From NCBI RefSeq assembly GCF_014639155.1, contig NZ_BMFT01000004.1, positions 124,001-188,000 of the forward strand: 64,000 nucleotides of DNA, given 5' to 3'. The stretch's first letter is position 1, and each line of letters begins with the position of its first letter. A model generated the notes under the pieces. It was not told the origin of the DNA. It made no database searches and saw only the letters and a list, made by a program, of their open reading frames with translations. Origin of the DNA: Paenibacillus segetis (GTDB lineage Bacteria; Bacillota; Bacilli; Paenibacillales; Paenibacillaceae). Shown in pieces: positions 16,974 to 25,648 of this stretch. The position numbers and the translations under genes were made by a program.

Positions 16974-18308
16974 ATGAATGAGGATCAGACTTCTAAGCAC
17001 CACGAGTTGTTCATTATTGGTGCAGGTGCTGCAGGTTTAATGGCCGCCGTTATTGCACGGGACCAAGGTATAGATACCGCGATTATTGAAAGTAATGATC
17101 GAATTGGGAAGAAGATATTAACGACGGGCAATGGGCGTTGTAATATTACGAACGAATCTACTGCGACGGGTACGGATGAAGCGGTCGCTTTATCGCACAA
17201 GTATCACAGCAATCAGGCTGGATTTCCGCTACATGTGCTGAAGCAATTTGGTGTCCGCCAAACTATTGATTTTTTCTCCTCGCTCGGGCTTCCTCTTATA
17301 AGCTTGGAGGATGGCCGGATGTATCCGATGTCGTTGCAAGCTGCATCTGTGCCGGGTGTTTTTCGGCTTGCGTTGGAGGATCGGAATGTTCCGGTATATT
17401 TCAAGAATAAAGTGTTGGATATTACTGTTTCGACGAAACATCCGCGCTTCACGATTAAATGTGAGACGGAGACAGGGGAACAGGTCGTTTATACTAGCAA
17501 GTACCTATTTCTATGTACGGGTGGTCTTACCGCTCCAAAAACGGGAACGGATGGATCCGGCTATACGCTTGCAGAGCGTCTCGGGCACACTCTGATCGAA
17601 CCTGTTCCGGGCATTGTGCAATTGAAGCTAGATTATCCGCATTTGAAGGAACTGTCCGGCATCAAATTTGAGGGACATGCCCATATTATTGTAAACGGTG
17701 AAGTCATTCGTAGCGAATATGGCGAAATTCTTTTTACAGCCTATGGCATCTCTGGCCCGCCAATACTTCAGTTAAGCAGGAAGGCGGCATATAACCTTGG
17801 AAGAGGAGAAGCTGTGACATTGTCGGTTGATTTGATGCCGGACCGCACGGAGGAAGAGGTAGTTGAATTTCTGGAAACACACTGGGCGATCTTCGGACAC
17901 CGAACTGTTGCGGACTCCTTTATCGGCATCATCAACAAGAAGCTGATTCCCGTCTTGCTGATGGAGGCAGGAATTGATCCAGAGCTTCACCTACTTTGTC
18001 AGGATCTATCGTGGAAAGCCAAGAAAATACTGTATCGAATCATGAAGCGTTGGGAGTTTATAGTGACCGATACTAATAGCTTCACGAATGCGCAAACAAC
18101 AGCCGGAGGCATCGATACGACGGAGCTAATCGAAGGGACGTTGGAATCTAAGCTAGTTCCAGGGCTGTATTTGGCAGGTGAAGTGATGGATGTGGATGGA
18201 GACTGCGGTGGATATAACCTACAATGGGCCTGGAGCTCCGGCTATGCTGCTGCGATGGCGCTTGCTGATAGACGCAACAGCAACAAAACCTACGTCGATC
18301 AAGATTGA
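16974..18308 (+). CDS. HI0933/YhiN-type FAD-binding flavoprotein, copy 2
   Basis: A 444-residue paralogue of the preceding gene. The residues match over most of the length, including GAGAAG at 16-21 and YLAGEVMDVDGDCGGYNLQWAW near the end. The copies differ by scattered substitutions and this one has a ten-residue hydrophilic extension. The start has a GAGGATG-type site. A tandem duplication is the simplest origin, and the remnant at 14575 shows a further copy once lay upstream. Confidence 0.88.
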   Translation: MNEDQTSKHHELFIIGAGAAGLMAAVIARDQGIDTAIIESNDRIGKKILTTGNGRCNITNESTATGTDEAVALSHKYHSNQAGFPLHVLKQFGVRQTIDFFSSLGLPLISLEDGRMYPMSLQAASVPGVFRLALEDRNVPVYFKNKVLDITVSTKHPRFTIKCETETGEQVVYTSKYLFLCTGGLTAPKTGTDGSGYTLAERLGHTLIEPVPGIVQLKLDYPHLKELSGIKFEGHAHIIVNGEVIRSEYGEILFTAYGISGPPILQLSRKAAYNLGRGEAVTLSVDLMPDRTEEEVVEFLETHWAIFGHRTVADSFIGIINKKLIPVLLMEAGIDPELHLLCQDLSWKAKKILYRIMKRWEFIVTDTNSFTNAQTTAGGIDTTELIEGTLESKLVPGLYLAGEVMDVDGDCGGYNLQWAWSSGYAAAMALADRRNSNKTYVDQD

Positions 18309-18350
18309 AGAGTTAGTGAGACAAATAATTCAATCGTATACGATAATACA

Positions 18351-18385
18351 AACAAACCACTGATAGATTCAGTGGTTTGTTTTGT
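18351..18385. terminator. Bidirectional terminator between convergent transcripts
   Basis: A perfect 13-bp stem, AACAAACCACTGA with TCAGTGGTTTGTT, has a five-base loop. It can end both the flavoprotein transcript and the minus-strand hydrolase transcript. Confidence 0.85.
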
Positions 18386-18411
18386 GATAGATAGAGATAC
18401 GATCTCAAAAT

Positions 18412-19056
18412 CTATTTGCGCGGGGTGAGATATGGGCCGAGCCCCGTTGCAATAACCTGATGTCCCCGGTCATTAGGATGGATGGGCATAAATCCGCTTA
18501 ATGCATCTTCAATCTTACCTTTTTGATATCCATGAATAAGACCTGTCTGTTTTCCTTCAAACCACTTATGTGTGGGAGCTACAGTTACATCATAACTATG
18601 GGCTAGCTCGTTTATCATACGATTAAATTGGCCTATCGACTCAACTGCAACAGGGCTGTTCGGAAATGGATTGTATTGCGTGCAGCAAATGATCCGAGCG
18701 CGACTTCCTTTTTTTATTCGAGTAAAAATGGTACCTAAGTTACGTCTATAGCTGGTTACAAAGTGTTGTACAGCTAATGGTTTCTTGGATCTAACTGAAG
18801 TTAATGCCGCATTGGCTAAATCTACTCCTCCGATCCATACAGAAACAACAGAGGAATGACTGATTAATGGGGACCCTCGCCAGATCACAGCATCCAATAG
18901 ATCACTGCTACTCCAACCTGGCCGAGCCAGTACAAACCCACGAGCCCTGCATGAGTCTGAATTTAAAGTGGATACACTCAATTGGGGATAAGCCTTTGCC
19001 CAAGAAGAGGCATTTTCCCCAAATGTAATGGAATCTCCAAGAGCTGTATAGATCAT
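18412..19056 (-). CDS. SGNH/GDSL-type esterase
   Basis: A 214-residue hydrolase in the SGNH fold. Block I is ALGDSIT with Ser9 as nucleophile, and block V is IHPNDRGHQ with the Asp-x-x-His-type pair. In block III the usual GxND is replaced by WIGGVDLAN, so the oxyanion Asn is not at its normal place. The start at 19056 puts GDS near the N-terminus, as usual for cytosolic members; longer frames up to 19149 lack a convincing ribosome binding site. It lies downstream of the GH38 gene and might deacetylate oligosaccharides (inference). Confidence 0.7.
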   Translation of the reverse strand: MIYTALGDSITFGENASSWAKAYPQLSVSTLNSDSCRARGFVLARPGWSSSDLLDAVIWRGSPLISHSSVVSVWIGGVDLANAALTSVRSKKPLAVQHFVTSYRRNLGTIFTRIKKGSRARIICCTQYNPFPNSPVAVESIGQFNRMINELAHSYDVTVAPTHKWFEGKQTGLIHGYQKGKIEDALSGFMPIHPNDRGHQVIATGLGPYLTPRK

Positions 19057-19220
19057 AAGAATATCACCAACCCCACTCTTAATCATATATACAACGTACA
19101 TAGCCTGATGAAAAAACGATGTAGCGATCTTGGAGATATTATATTGCAACCATGAGCAGGTTGTGTGGACGTTAACAAATATTGCTTCAATACGAGCGGA
19201 ATGAAATCACCAGCACCAGT

Positions 19221-21668
19221 TTAACGAACTCTCCAAGCTAAAATACCAGCATTCATACTGCGGCAAGCATTCATCGCAGCTTCAGGCGTATGGTATTGTT
19301 CTCCCCATGCTACAAGATATCGGAATTCATAGAATCCACCCAAGGTAGCTGAGAAGTTGGTTTCCCAGTAATTATTCATCGCCCAAGCATATAAATGACC
19401 GGGATCTTGCTGTAGCTTGGCATCTCCATTCAGCAGACGGAACTGATGATTTAACGATCCGAGTTGAATGAGTGGCGTATCTGGCATGGCAATAGCAACA
19501 CCATCATGGTCGGTTACATACGCAGCGCCATCGCCTAAGCAATAGTAGTCTGCCAAACTGCCCGGCAATTGATCTTTGCGAGGGCGTGTTAAAGCGCCCA
19601 TTTTATCGATCCATAATTCCTCAGTTCCACTTGTAATTGGACTTCCGAAAGGAAGAGAAATATATAAATTCTCTGGGTCCCATACACTGTCCTTGTGTAA
19701 ACGGACTGCCACATCCACGCGAGGGTGATTCGCATAAGCCGTAACTAGTAAAGAGTAATGTGAGCAACCAGCTACCTCAAATGTCAGTTGGACTGTACCA
19801 TATACATCACCTTGTGAGATGACTTCTGCTTTGGTGAGGACACCGGTAGAAATAACCGCATCAGGACCTTTTCGATTCCGTCCCATTTTCCGTCGGACTT
19901 CGTACATTTCTTGAACATTGGCCGCATGGGTCACATCATACACAGGTGTAAAGGCATGGTGATTACGGTCCTGCCGCAACATATCCTTCTTCGTATGTTT
20001 ATCGATCCAAGATGTAATGCCCGCTCCTTTAGTCCACTTGATGGTTACGAACGGTGTATCAATATAGGTGGATGTGATCTTAAATGGTTGCTCGTCATTG
20101 GTTATATCCAGATCCATCATTCGATCCGATCCAACATAATCGTTACAAGTTGCGGTCTTCTTTATATTTGAATTAACGGCCTGAATATGAATAGTTTTCT
20201 CTTCTCCGGGCTGGAGTGTAACAGGAATACTTACAATAACGCCTCGTGTTGCACGGCTGAGTTGAGATGTATATAACTCACCGCTGTCTACATCGCGGAC
20301 TTCAAATCCGTCTTTAATTAGATCGTAGTGCCAGCCTTCCATAATGAGCTGAGCGAAATCCTCTTGAACATAATCGAAAGGATTATACAGTTTAAATTTC
20401 ATCGGACGATCCGGGGATAGAAGGGCGTCTCCCTTTTGCTCAAGAATGTCATATAACGCACGATGAGCTGCGGTGCTAGCATTTGCTGCAAATGCTTCTT
20501 TACGCAGACCTAATTCTTGGACAAACGGATTCCAAGGCTCGGTAACCGATGAATGATAACCCCATGTATGCTCTGCAAAAAGAGTTAGTTGGTATTCCAT
20601 GTCCTTCATGGATTCCGGGGATACGATCTCACATTGAGGATCCAGTCGCTTTACCTTTTGATACACCCGCTGTGCTTCGCGAAATACCTGCACATGCTTT
20701 GGTGTTGAACCTACGCCATCAGTCCACCAGTCCGGCCAATCTCCGCGATGCACGGGGATGTCATCAGGGTGATTCTCCGCATGTTCACGGACTTCTGCAA
20801 AGAAATCTTCCAAGGTAGCAGGTACGATCGTAATTTGTTCCCCGTACTTGGCATTCCACTCTGAGATGAATTCCATAATTTGCGGATTGGGTGAGCCGTT
20901 GTCCGTTGGCAACCCGGAGAACATGACTGGTGCAAAACGGAATGCATAGCCATCTTGCTCAAGTCTGTCGATGTAACGATGAATTCGCGCCTCAGCGATC
21001 TCAAAGGTAACCCCTTTGCTTGTATCGAATTCGTCTTTAGTCGTGTAGTTACCGCCAATCCCAGGGATGAAGCCTAGATCATTGCCGAACATATAATGCT
21101 CACCATTCCAAGTCAGTAACCGTTCGCCACTAGGCATTTCCCACCAAAAAGGGTGTTGCTTCTTCCATAGCGGGTACATGGAATGATGCGTATGAATGCA
21201 GGTTATTAAGTTCTGAATCCCTGCATCGAGCAAGACTTGACCATATCCCCAACTGAATCCGGTAATATCGGCAGTCATGGCGGATGTCACGGGAGCTTGA
21301 ATCGATTCTCCATAACTGCGAATGCGCTCAATCATCGATTCAAACAGTTCTTTTCCTATCAATTCACTCATGTTGAGGTAGGTGCCGGAGAGTCCGATAT
21401 CGCCTCGGCGAACAGCTTCTGCAAATTCTATTTTCTCTTGGTCGTTTGCTCTCTTCAGAAAAGTTTCAACTGGCCAGAAGGTCTCGCATTCCCACTTAAA
21501 TCCGGTCCATTCTGGACGGCGACCGGAATGAATTTCACGTAAAATGTGCAGGGCTTGGCGAATAAAGTCCACATGGTATTGCTGGATTTTCTCCTGACGT
21601 TCCGTATAGCCGACATCTGTATGGGAATGATGTATCGCATAAATTTTCCATGGTTTGTTGAAGGTCAT
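19221..21668 (-). CDS. GH38-type alpha-mannosidase-like glycoside hydrolase
   Basis: An 815-residue enzyme without a signal peptide. The GH38-like N-terminal barrel is shown by HHSHTDVGYT (metal-ligand HTD at 16-18) and MTADITGFSWGYG with Asp134 as candidate nucleophile. The rest is a long beta-rich C-terminal region. It belongs to the divergent GH38-like group often labelled DUF5054. AAAGGAGAG seven bases upstream picks ATG 21668 over 21704. It follows the ROK kinase gene by 57 bases and is probably the third gene of a mannose-release operon. Confidence 0.78.
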   Translation of the reverse strand: MTFNKPWKIYAIHHSHTDVGYTERQEKIQQYHVDFIRQALHILREIHSGRRPEWTGFKWECETFWPVETFLKRANDQEKIEFAEAVRRGDIGLSGTYLNMSELIGKELFESMIERIRSYGESIQAPVTSAMTADITGFSWGYGQVLLDAGIQNLITCIHTHHSMYPLWKKQHPFWWEMPSGERLLTWNGEHYMFGNDLGFIPGIGGNYTTKDEFDTSKGVTFEIAEARIHRYIDRLEQDGYAFRFAPVMFSGLPTDNGSPNPQIMEFISEWNAKYGEQITIVPATLEDFFAEVREHAENHPDDIPVHRGDWPDWWTDGVGSTPKHVQVFREAQRVYQKVKRLDPQCEIVSPESMKDMEYQLTLFAEHTWGYHSSVTEPWNPFVQELGLRKEAFAANASTAAHRALYDILEQKGDALLSPDRPMKFKLYNPFDYVQEDFAQLIMEGWHYDLIKDGFEVRDVDSGELYTSQLSRATRGVIVSIPVTLQPGEEKTIHIQAVNSNIKKTATCNDYVGSDRMMDLDITNDEQPFKITSTYIDTPFVTIKWTKGAGITSWIDKHTKKDMLRQDRNHHAFTPVYDVTHAANVQEMYEVRRKMGRNRKGPDAVISTGVLTKAEVISQGDVYGTVQLTFEVAGCSHYSLLVTAYANHPRVDVAVRLHKDSVWDPENLYISLPFGSPITSGTEELWIDKMGALTRPRKDQLPGSLADYYCLGDGAAYVTDHDGVAIAMPDTPLIQLGSLNHQFRLLNGDAKLQQDPGHLYAWAMNNYWETNFSATLGGFYEFRYLVAWGEQYHTPEAAMNACRSMNAGILAWRVR

Positions 21669-21725
21669 TGTAAATCTCTCCTTTGGCTTTTTTATTGATG
21701 GCATAACATGATCAGAGCCTTGACT

Positions 21726-22652
21726 TCATTGTTCGAACAGACGCGAAATACCGATGAATGTATGATTCAGCATGTTGCCTGAAGTGTAAATTTGAACTTG
21801 CTGTGAATGGATGTGATCTTGAAGTGCATTGCCAAACAAATCATAGCTTTTAGAAAGTTGTCCTCCGAGAACGATGAGGTTTGGCTCGTACAGCATAATA
21901 TACGGAATGAGCATTTCTGCAAGACGCTTACCAAACTCGGAGAAAACCGCTCTACCGGGACCGCTACCGAGTCTCGCTAATTCAGCGAGTTCCTTCACAT
22001 CCATTCCCGGCTGTAGGGCTCCCAAATCTTGAGCAAGCTGCAGGATCCCCCTCTTGGAGAAAGCATCATCTATGATCCCATCTTGATAGGGTTGATTGTA
22101 CAACCATCCATTAGCAGGAATACCTTGGATTTGGTGGTTAATCTTCGATTGATCGATAAAGGCAGAGCCGAGCCCGGTGCCCAAAGTCAATGCAATGAAG
22201 CGATCTTGAGGGAAATCCACACTTACACCTAGCGCAAACAGTCTAGCATCATGCTCAAAACGGATATCCGCACTTTTCAGGCGCTGAGCCCATACCTCGT
22301 CTATTTTCTCAAGTCGTTCGGAGAATTCTTTTCTTAAATTGATTCCATAGAGAGATTCGAATTTACCCAGTCCCTGGACATAACAAATTCCTTGCTTATA
22401 GTCGAACGGTCCGGGAAAAGCCAAGCCAATATGCCAGTGGCTATCCCGTTCATCTCCTATGAATTGTGAATGATAGAACTCGTATTGAGATCTAAAAATA
22501 GTCATAAACTGCTCGAGAATGACCTCTTTATCCTGATCTGCAAGCGAAGGAAACTCCATTTGACTAGTTGAAAGAGGGATACCATTCTCCACAAGGCATG
22601 TTTTGATGAATGTTCCTCCTACATCAAGTGCAATGACGATGTTAAGTTCCAA
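21726..22652 (-). CDS. ROK-family sugar kinase
   Basis: A 308-residue cytosolic protein with the ATP-binding DVGGTFIK motif at 10-17, GLAFPGPFD, an EHDARLFALG segment with the catalytic Asp, and LTLGTGLGSAFI. The Cys-rich zinc motif of classical ROK repressors and kinases is not evident. The substrate is likely mannose, fructose or a related hexose, judged from the neighbouring isomerase. The first codons overlap the isomerase gene by 11 bases, implying coupled translation. Confidence 0.85.
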   Translation of the reverse strand: MELNIVIALDVGGTFIKTCLVENGIPLSTSQMEFPSLADQDKEVILEQFMTIFRSQYEFYHSQFIGDERDSHWHIGLAFPGPFDYKQGICYVQGLGKFESLYGINLRKEFSERLEKIDEVWAQRLKSADIRFEHDARLFALGVSVDFPQDRFIALTLGTGLGSAFIDQSKINHQIQGIPANGWLYNQPYQDGIIDDAFSKRGILQLAQDLGALQPGMDVKELAELARLGSGPGRAVFSEFGKRLAEMLIPYIMLYEPNLIVLGGQLSKSYDLFGNALQDHIHSQQVQIYTSGNMLNHTFIGISRLFEQ

Positions 22653-24474
22653 GCAGACTCACATCCCAAGCCTTAGATACGCCGGCTTTAATTAATTTGC
22701 ATGGTTCATTGCCGAGGTTGATCATCTTATACTCTCCAAATCCAGCAGGAAGAATATAAGATTCGGCATAACTGAACTCTACATAAATGGATTCATCCGC
22801 ACATGAGACGATCCTCACTTGTTCACCTTCTACCAGATTGTACATGACCATCTCATCATCCGTGTTATCTTTCCATGTATCATGCAGGTGCAACCGGTGT
22901 ACATAGAACAGTAAGTCATCACGCTGGCCTAATACATACTCCTCGTTAGCCCCTTGGGTTTGCAGTAAGGTAGGGAGTGGTATTAGATTTTCTTCTACCC
23001 ATTCCGTTGTTTTATAGAAATCAATATTCTCGAACGCATGATCGATGTTAATCGGGCGTGGCTTACCATCTAAGCCTTTACGGAGATAATCATAAATTTT
23101 AAAAGTAAACCACCACGTGGTGGAGGAGATTTCTAGCACTAAGTTACCTTTGCCGGATGCGTGTACAGTTCCTGTGGGAATCAGAAAAAGATCGCCTTTA
23201 TCCGCAGCATAGGCATTCACATAGTCTGTTAACGCAATCGGGATGCCGGTTTTCTGAGCCGTTTGTACGGCTTCATAGAATCCTTCTTTGGAGCATTGTT
23301 CTGTCAGACCTAAGTAGACCTCGGTATCGCCTTTTTTCTCCATAATATAGTAGGATTCCTGTTGCTCCATAAACTCGTTGAATTGATTACGAACGTATTC
23401 TTGCTTCGGATGGACTTGGCATGACAAGTTGCTACCATCAATCGTATCCAAATAATCAAAACGGATCGGAAAATAATCACCGAATAGTTTGACGAGCCGA
23501 TCTCCGAGGATTCTTGGGTGTTCATAATGCATTACGGTGAGAAATGGTACCTCGATCTGCTTACCTTCATACTCCAAAATGATCGAGTTCTCTGGTGCGA
23601 TCGGTTCAAAACTCCAGGCACAATTGGTCCAATTCTCCGGCAAATCCGCGAATTCCTTGAGGAATTGACCGCCCCATACTCCAGGTGCAAAGAATGGTTT
23701 TACGCGCATAGGTGCTTTGGCAATGCCTAAGATCATTTGAAGTAATGTAAAGGTTGTTGTCATGACCGGATCTTCCGGTTGATTCATATCGACGTAATAA
23801 TGAACAAACTCTAAAATTTGCTTGCGATAGGTTTCGAAAACAGGCCATTCTACAAACAGGGATATTTTGTACTTCTCTACATCATCCCGGTTCCAACTGA
23901 AACCGAAATTTAGTAGCTGTTGTTTGTGCTCCATCTGTTGATACTCGCGAGAGACATCCAGGAAATAGCTAATGTCAAACATGCCTTCACCAAGCCAATA
24001 GGCCCCTGGACCAAATGTGATGACAACGGTTGGCACACCGGATGGTGGAATAGCTGCTATGGCATCATTCATGATGATTGAAGCTTCATATTTGGCATCA
24101 GATCTAAAATAATCTTCGATCGTTCCTTCTGTAAAATATCCGAACGCGCGGTTGTCAGTAATATGATGATGAAAATGTTGTCGCAGTGCTTCACTTGTTT
24201 TTAAGAAACTGCTGGTTCCTAATACAAAGACGTGATGGCCCTTTTGTTCAAGAGCTTCTACAGTTTGTTGGAGAATCGGCTGAAAGTGAGCTCCATGTGT
24301 GCCGTCAAAGGCAACACGTATGATGTTGCTTTGACCCTCTTCGGCCAAAGAAACCACTGGAGCTATAATCGCTTCACACCCATGCTGCAGACCTGGTTCT
24401 GCAAAAGGAGCTTCTGAACCAGGCTCTATAGGATGATGAACGCGAACAGGATTGATGGGTCTTTTCTGAAACAT
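22642..24474 (-). CDS. Class I mannose-6-phosphate isomerase with an extra N-terminal domain
   Basis: A 610-residue protein. The C-terminal ~350 residues are a cupin-type class I phosphomannose isomerase: KPFFAPGVWGGQ (W267), the zinc-ligand region SCQVHPKQEY (Gln353, His355), a later Glu-rich strand and FLIPTGTVHASGKG. The first ~255 residues resemble a nucleoside-kinase-like P-loop fold (VAFDGTHGAHFQP) in which the Walker Lys is absent. The fusion is found in other Bacillota. It converts mannose 6-phosphate to fructose 6-phosphate. AGGAGTG lies ten bases before the ATG. Confidence 0.83.
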   Translation of the reverse strand: MFQKRPINPVRVHHPIEPGSEAPFAEPGLQHGCEAIIAPVVSLAEEGQSNIIRVAFDGTHGAHFQPILQQTVEALEQKGHHVFVLGTSSFLKTSEALRQHFHHHITDNRAFGYFTEGTIEDYFRSDAKYEASIIMNDAIAAIPPSGVPTVVITFGPGAYWLGEGMFDISYFLDVSREYQQMEHKQQLLNFGFSWNRDDVEKYKISLFVEWPVFETYRKQILEFVHYYVDMNQPEDPVMTTTFTLLQMILGIAKAPMRVKPFFAPGVWGGQFLKEFADLPENWTNCAWSFEPIAPENSIILEYEGKQIEVPFLTVMHYEHPRILGDRLVKLFGDYFPIRFDYLDTIDGSNLSCQVHPKQEYVRNQFNEFMEQQESYYIMEKKGDTEVYLGLTEQCSKEGFYEAVQTAQKTGIPIALTDYVNAYAADKGDLFLIPTGTVHASGKGNLVLEISSTTWWFTFKIYDYLRKGLDGKPRPINIDHAFENIDFYKTTEWVEENLIPLPTLLQTQGANEEYVLGQRDDLLFYVHRLHLHDTWKDNTDDEMVMYNLVEGEQVRIVSCADESIYVEFSYAESYILPAGFGEYKMINLGNEPCKLIKAGVSKAWDVSLLGT

Positions 24475-24602
24475 TCAAGTCACACTCCTATACAGTGAAT
24501 AGATTCATTGTAAGAAGTTTTGAACTTTATATCTTTAGAAATACACCCCTGTTTTTTGTACAATTCGGACATATTAGCGAGGGTGGTGGAATAACGGTGT
24601 GG

Positions 24603-25511
24603 TTATGTTTGTATTCGATCTTGCCTTCCATCTGCGAATTGGGATTTTCGAAACTTAGCGGGGGCGACACCCAACATTTTTGTAAATACACGGGTAAAAT
24701 AATGAACGGAATCGAAGCCTGCCCGTTTGGCAATATCCTTAATGGCGATGTCGCTGTTCAGCAGCCATTCTTTTGCTCTTTGAACTCGATGTTCCTGAAC
24801 ATAATGCACGAATGTCTGGCCGAGCTGGGAATGAAATAGTCTGGATAAATGCCGTGAGGAAATACCGAGCTCTTGTGATACATGTTCAATTCTCAAAGGG
24901 GAGGACAAATTATCTTCAATGTATAGCTTAGCCCGTTTCAGTAGGCGATGCTCCGCCGTATCTTCATCCAGAGAATTCACACTTGAGTCCGGTAAGGGAG
25001 AAAATCCGTGTAGAAAAGAAAGCAACAAAGAGAGGACAAGATGCTGCAACATATCTTTGGAGATGGGATGTTTACTTTCGGCCATACTGAAGATCGTCTG
25101 CCAAATCTGAGCAGAGATGCTAGCGTCTTTCGATTCGGCTACGATTTTTCCACGGTGGATCAAACTTCGGAAATTCCTGGAATAGTTCTCGGAAGTCCGT
25201 GATTCGTCGATCTCAAAAGCAACAAAAAACAATGTAAGGCCTTGCTCACTGCGAATTTGATGCCATATACCGGGCCTTGAACAGAATAAGATACCTTCCT
25301 GCAATAGATAATCGACTCCGTTGTCGGAGTATTCTCCACAGCCTTCAAGTACATAACAGATTTCGAAGAATGAATGGCGGTGTAGAGAGTTATTATAATG
25401 AGAGGGCATAAACCCCCAATAATGAATGCGGAAAGAAACCTGTTCTCCGGCAATTTGCGTTATATGTTGATTGAGTAGGGCGTTCGCTCTTCTGAAATCC
25501 TGATCAAGCAT
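24603..25511 (-). CDS. AraC-family regulator with N-terminal cupin sensor
   Basis: A 302-residue regulator. Residues ~35-110 form the cupin ligand domain (HRHSFFEICYVLEG), and residues ~195-292 hold two HTHs of AraC type: SSPLRIEHVSQELGISSRHLS, then IAIKDIAKRAGFDSVHYFTR, ending GVAPAKFRKS. GGAGGG lies six bases before the ATG. It is transcribed just ahead of the isomerase-ROK-GH38 genes and diverges from the GH3 gene, so it probably controls both in response to a sugar. Confidence 0.88.
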   Translation of the reverse strand: MLDQDFRRANALLNQHITQIAGEQVSFRIHYWGFMPSHYNNSLHRHSFFEICYVLEGCGEYSDNGVDYLLQEGILFCSRPGIWHQIRSEQGLTLFFVAFEIDESRTSENYSRNFRSLIHRGKIVAESKDASISAQIWQTIFSMAESKHPISKDMLQHLVLSLLLSFLHGFSPLPDSSVNSLDEDTAEHRLLKRAKLYIEDNLSSPLRIEHVSQELGISSRHLSRLFHSQLGQTFVHYVQEHRVQRAKEWLLNSDIAIKDIAKRAGFDSVHYFTRVFTKMLGVAPAKFRKSQFADGRQDRIQT

Positions 25512-25648
25512 GATGAACCCTCCAGATAAACTTATAATTCTATAACAATTATGTATATTATATTTGATTCTATCAAATCTGAAAGGGATGATGTATCTTT
25601 ATATAGAAGTATTAATTAGGTATCGAGATGACAATCAGGAGGTAACAC

